The translations under genes and the position numbers were made by a program. Positions 61,244-64,000 of a stretch of 64,000 nt of DNA are shown here, one piece after another (the stretch's first letter is position 1; each line of letters starts with the position of its first letter). The stretch covers positions 1,217,899-1,281,898 of the forward strand of contig OY282448.1 in the NCBI GenBank assembly GCA_958296175.1. The letters are read 5' to 3'. The notes beneath the pieces were generated by a model. The model saw only the letters and a list, made by a program, of their open reading frames with translations. It was not told the DNA's origin and made no database searches. This stretch comes from an uncultured Chloroflexota bacterium (GTDB lineage Bacteria; Chloroflexota; UBA11872).

Positions 61244-63085
61244 ATGTGCGGCATCGTTGGATATCTTGGCGAGCGTCCGGCGGCGTCCACCATCCTGGAC
61301 GGCTTGCGCGCCCTGGAATACCGCGGCTACGACTCCGCCGGCCTGGCCGTGCTCACGCCCGACGGCCTGGAAGTGCGCCGCTGCGCCGGCCGCATCAGCG
61401 ACCTGGCGCCGCTGGTGGAAGACGCGCACCTGACCGGCAGCATCGGCGTCGGCCACACCCGCTGGGCCACCCACGGCGCCGTGACCGACGACAACGCGCA
61501 TCCCCACGCCGACGCCAGCGGCCGGCTCGTCATCGTGCACAACGGCATGACCGACAACGTCGACGAGCTGCGCGCCGAGCTGCTGGCCGACGGCCACCAG
61601 TTCAGCTCCGAAACCGACACCGAGGTCATCGCCCACCTGATCGGCGTGGAGCGCGACCGCGGCGCCGAACTCCCCGACGCCCTCGGCCGCGCCCTCCAGC
61701 GTCTGGTGGGCGCCCACTCCGTCGCCGTGCTGGCGGCGGACGAACCCGACATGCTCGCCGCCGGCCGCATTGGCGCCGCCGGCGGCCTGGTCGTGGGCCA
61801 CAACGGGTGCGGCGCCATCCTGGCTTCCGACCTGCCCGCCGTGGTGCGCCACACGCGCAAGGTGCAGATCGTGCAGGCCGGCGAGGTCGTGTCCCTGCGC
61901 CGCCGCGCGGCCGAGTTCCGCCGCCTGGACAACCGCCCCGTCACCCGCGGGCTGATCACCGTGCCCTGGGACCCCGTGGCCGCCGCCAAAGCCGGGCACC
62001 GCCACTTCATGCACAAAGAGATTCACGAACAGCCCGAAACCCTGGCCGAAACCATCCGCCCGCGCGTGACCCTCGACCCGCCCGAGCTGCGGCTGGACGA
62101 CTTCCGCCTGCCGACCGACGCGCGCCAGATCGACCGCGCCGTCATCGTGGCCAGCGGCACCTCCCACATCGCCGGCATGGTCGGCGCGCGCTATCTGCGC
62201 GAGCTGGCGCGGCTGCCCGCCGCCACCGAAATCGCCTCCGAATTTGCTTACGCGCCCGGCCCGCTCACCCGCCGCACCCTCGTCATCGCCGTCTCCCAGT
62301 CCGGCGAAACCGCCGACGTGCTGGTGGCCGTGCAGCGCGCGCACGCCGCCGGCGCGCCCGTCGCGGCGCTGGTCAACACCGTGGGCAGCGAACTCACGCG
62401 CATGGCCGACGCCGTGCTGCCCCTCCACGCCGGCCCCGAAGTCAGCGTGGCCGCCACCAAGACCTTCACCTCCGAGCTGGGCGCGTTTTACCTGCTGGCC
62501 TGCCAGCTGGCGCAGCAGCGCGGCGCTTGCACCCAGGCCCAGTTCGAGCGGCGCATCGCCGCCATCGCCCACGCCCCCATCGCCGTCGCCCGCGCGCTGG
62601 ACGTCGAGCCGCAGGTCGAAGAGCTGGCCCGCCGCTTCCACCGCTGCAAGAACTTTCTCTTCCTGGGCCGCGGCCTCGGCCATCCCGTGGCGCTGGAAGG
62701 CGCGCTCAAACTCAAAGAAATCTCCTACATCCACGCCGAAGGCTTCGCCGCCGGCGAACTCAAACACGGCCCCATCGCCTTGATCGACCCCGACATGCCC
62801 GTGGTGGCGGTGGCGCTGGACGACGACGACGTGCGCGCCAAGACGCTCAACGCCGTGGCCCAAATCCGCTCGCGCGACGGGCGCGTCATTCTGGTGGCCA
62901 GCGACGCCGACGACCTGCGCGGCGACCTGGCCGAACACGTCGTGCGCGTTCCCCGCACCGCCCCCCTCATCGCCCCCCTCGTCGGCGTCGTCCCCCTGCA
63001 ACTCTTTGCCTACCACATGGCCGTCCGCCTGGGCCTGGACGTGGACCAACCGCGCAACCTGGCCAAGTCCGTCACGGTCGAATGA
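61244..63085 (+). CDS. glmS: Glutamine--fructose-6-phosphate aminotransferase (isomerizing)
   Basis: Makes glucosamine-6-phosphate for peptidoglycan and other amino sugars. The 613 residues contain an N-terminal class II glutaminase (Cys2 after the Met in CGIVGYLG, YRGYDSAGLAVL, GHTRWATHG, HNGMTDN) and two SIS isomerase domains (VASGTSHIAGMVG, SQSGETADVLVAV, AATKTFTSELGAF, ending RNLAKSVTVE). Length and all motifs are normal. Likely a single gene under its own promoter. Confidence 0.97.
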   Translation: MCGIVGYLGERPAASTILDGLRALEYRGYDSAGLAVLTPDGLEVRRCAGRISDLAPLVEDAHLTGSIGVGHTRWATHGAVTDDNAHPHADASGRLVIVHNGMTDNVDELRAELLADGHQFSSETDTEVIAHLIGVERDRGAELPDALGRALQRLVGAHSVAVLAADEPDMLAAGRIGAAGGLVVGHNGCGAILASDLPAVVRHTRKVQIVQAGEVVSLRRRAAEFRRLDNRPVTRGLITVPWDPVAAAKAGHRHFMHKEIHEQPETLAETIRPRVTLDPPELRLDDFRLPTDARQIDRAVIVASGTSHIAGMVGARYLRELARLPAATEIASEFAYAPGPLTRRTLVIAVSQSGETADVLVAVQRAHAAGAPVAALVNTVGSELTRMADAVLPLHAGPEVSVAATKTFTSELGAFYLLACQLAQQRGACTQAQFERRIAAIAHAPIAVARALDVEPQVEELARRFHRCKNFLFLGRGLGHPVALEGALKLKEISYIHAEGFAAGELKHGPIALIDPDMPVVAVALDDDDVRAKTLNAVAQIRSRDGRVILVASDADDLRGDLAEHVVRVPRTAPLIAPLVGVVPLQLFAYHMAVRLGLDVDQPRNLAKSVTVE

Positions 63086-63263
63086 CCCGCGGGACGCCGC
63101 GCGGCGGCGCGGCTGGAGCATGCGTGACGACCAATCCGCACGCCGCGCGTTCCCCCAGACCGGCCCCCGCGGCCGTGGAGCCTGCCGCCGTGACTACGGT
63201 CCTTCGTGACGCGCGCTCCGTCTTCCAGACTCCCGCGGCCGCGGCAGCGGCGGGACGCGCGCG

Positions 63264-63701
63264 ATGAACGACCGCCTGGAAACCGAGCGCCCCGCGCCCG
63301 TCGTGAGCGAGCGCGTGCGCCTGCTGGGCCGCGCCGCCGCCATGATCGCCATCGTGGCCGTGGTGGCCATGATCGTGCGCGAAACCAGCACCTCGTCCAC
63401 CCAGCAAACCGCCGCCCAGCGCATCGCCGAACTCGAAGTCCAGATCGAGCGCGTGGAGCAGGAAAACGTGGGCCTGCGCGAACGCCTGACCTACGCCCAA
63501 GCCGTGCCCGCTCTGCGCCACATCGCCAAACGCGACCTCGGCCTGGTCGACCCCGGCGACCGCGCCATCGTCATCATCGACGACCTCACCGAAGCCCCCC
63601 GCCAAACCCCCATCCCCACCGTCCCCACCCCGCCCCCGCCCCCCACCCCCATCCCCTTCGGCCACGTCGACGCCTGGCTCGAGACCTTCACCGGCGGCTG
63701 A
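63264..63701 (+). CDS. FtsL/DivIC-like septum formation protein
   Basis: 145 residues: a basic N-terminus, one membrane helix (AAAMIAIVAVVAMIVRE), a leucine-rich coiled coil (AELEVQIERVEQENVGLRER), then a segment ending LRHIAKRDLGLVDPGD that is typical of DivIC/FtsL family proteins. A Pro/Thr-rich tail follows. It lies 178 bp after glmS. Role in the divisome is inferred from architecture. Confidence 0.75.
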   Translation: MNDRLETERPAPVVSERVRLLGRAAAMIAIVAVVAMIVRETSTSSTQQTAAQRIAELEVQIERVEQENVGLRERLTYAQAVPALRHIAKRDLGLVDPGDRAIVIIDDLTEAPRQTPIPTVPTPPPPPTPIPFGHVDAWLETFTGG

Positions 63702-63840
63702 CCCCGCGCCGCAGCTCCCCCTGAACGCCGCTCGGCCTTGCAGGGCGAGGGAAGCCGGCGGGCCGGGCCGAAGGGCTGCCTGCGCGCGTTGGCGGATATC
63801 TGGCATAGTGCGGGGCGGCGCGGGAGTGCGCGGGGTGCGG

Positions 63841-64000
63841 ATGACGCGGAGCCGGCAGGAGGACGAGCGCGGGGATGCGCCGGTGGAACTGCCTCGGCAG
63901 GAGGAGTTCTACCGGCCGCCGGCGCGGTTTGGGCACGTGCCTACGCCGCGCACGCCTTTGGGGTGGGAACCCAGGCGGCCCGGTTTTCGCAACCACTATC
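63841..64000 (+). CDS. Partial CDS running off the window, unknown
   Basis: An ATG at 63841 opens a frame that stays open to the window end (53 codons plus one base). The visible part is charged and Pro/Arg-rich (RSRQEDERGDAPVELPRQEE, then RPPARFGHVPTPRTP) with no recognised motif. An alternative GTG start lies two codons upstream at 63835. Function unknown. Confidence 0.4.
   Translation, partial: MTRSRQEDERGDAPVELPRQEEFYRPPARFGHVPTPRTPLGWEPRRPGFRNHY

Overview
The window is about 64 kb of very GC-rich bacterial chromosome, densely packed on both strands, with many GTG starts and many 1-8 bp start/stop overlaps. Gene content (class A PBP, Ddl, GlmS, FtsL-like protein, GyrB, PlsX) indicates a free-living bacterium with peptidoglycan. 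A Tat-type sugar-binding lipoprotein with a VEKVV-type repeat stalk, several Gfo/Idh/MocA oxidoreductases, a fused ManC-ManB protein and an ImmA/IrrE-DUF4411 pair would fit an uncultured Chloroflexota lineage. That placement is an inference from gene style; no rRNA is present to test it.

Layout. 1-5.9 kb: 3' part of gyrB, plsX, an alpha/beta hydrolase, a polytopic membrane protein and a cobalamin adenosyltransferase. 6-7.7 kb: ImmA/IrrE-like protease plus DUF4411 PIN-like pair. 7.8-19 kb: nitrilase-family amidohydrolase, DUF971 protein, ManC-ManB fusion, GT2, purine nucleoside phosphorylase, Xer recombinase, LarA-family protein, a secreted unknown, Ddl and PyrE. 19-21.1 kb: a repeat-rich stretch with a degenerate type I-E-like CRISPR remnant and a hidden 51-codon membrane ORF. 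21.1-24.4 kb: formylglycine-generating enzyme, an ABC-2 exporter pair and a peroxiredoxin-like gene interrupted by an in-frame TGA that is best read as selenocysteine. 24.7-29.7 kb: MarR regulator, heterodimeric ABC exporter and small membrane proteins. 29.8-40.1 kb, minus strand: MacB-like permease/ATPase with a giant HlyD-like adaptor, LysM-SH3 protein, class A PBP and an oxidoreductase. 40-41.4 kb: long tandem repeats. 41.4-55.7 kb: carbohydrate genes (sugar-binding lipoprotein, DegT aminotransferase, oxidoreductases, glycosyltransferase, heparinase-like lyase, MalF/MalG-type permeases) interleaved with a nuclease-like lipoprotein, tRNA-Val and a D-cysteine-desulfhydrase-like enzyme. 55.9-64 kb: VOC protein, zinc-phospholipase-like protein, D-aminoacylase-like amidohydrolase, a small zinc-finger protein, S9 peptidase, GlmS, an FtsL-like protein and a partial ORF.

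Two observations stand out. First, the peroxiredoxin-like gene at 23895-24407 has TGA at codon 50 in a U-x-x-C redox position, followed by a stem-loop at the distance expected of a bacterial SECIS. Second, many intergenic regions carry 2-9 copies of a roughly 25-30 nt repeat at near-constant 60-66 bp spacing. The repeat sequence differs from locus to locus, and at several loci one copy overlaps the stop codon of the flanking gene. This is the footprint expected if a type I-E-like spacer integrase had inserted about 32-33 bp fragments at non-CRISPR sites and duplicated the local target; no cas genes are in the window.

The lyase, glycosyltransferase, sugar permeases and oxidoreductases plausibly act together in uptake and processing of a complex, perhaps uronate-containing, polysaccharide. 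The permeases have no adjacent binding protein or ATPase; the lipoprotein at 41.4 kb is a candidate partner.
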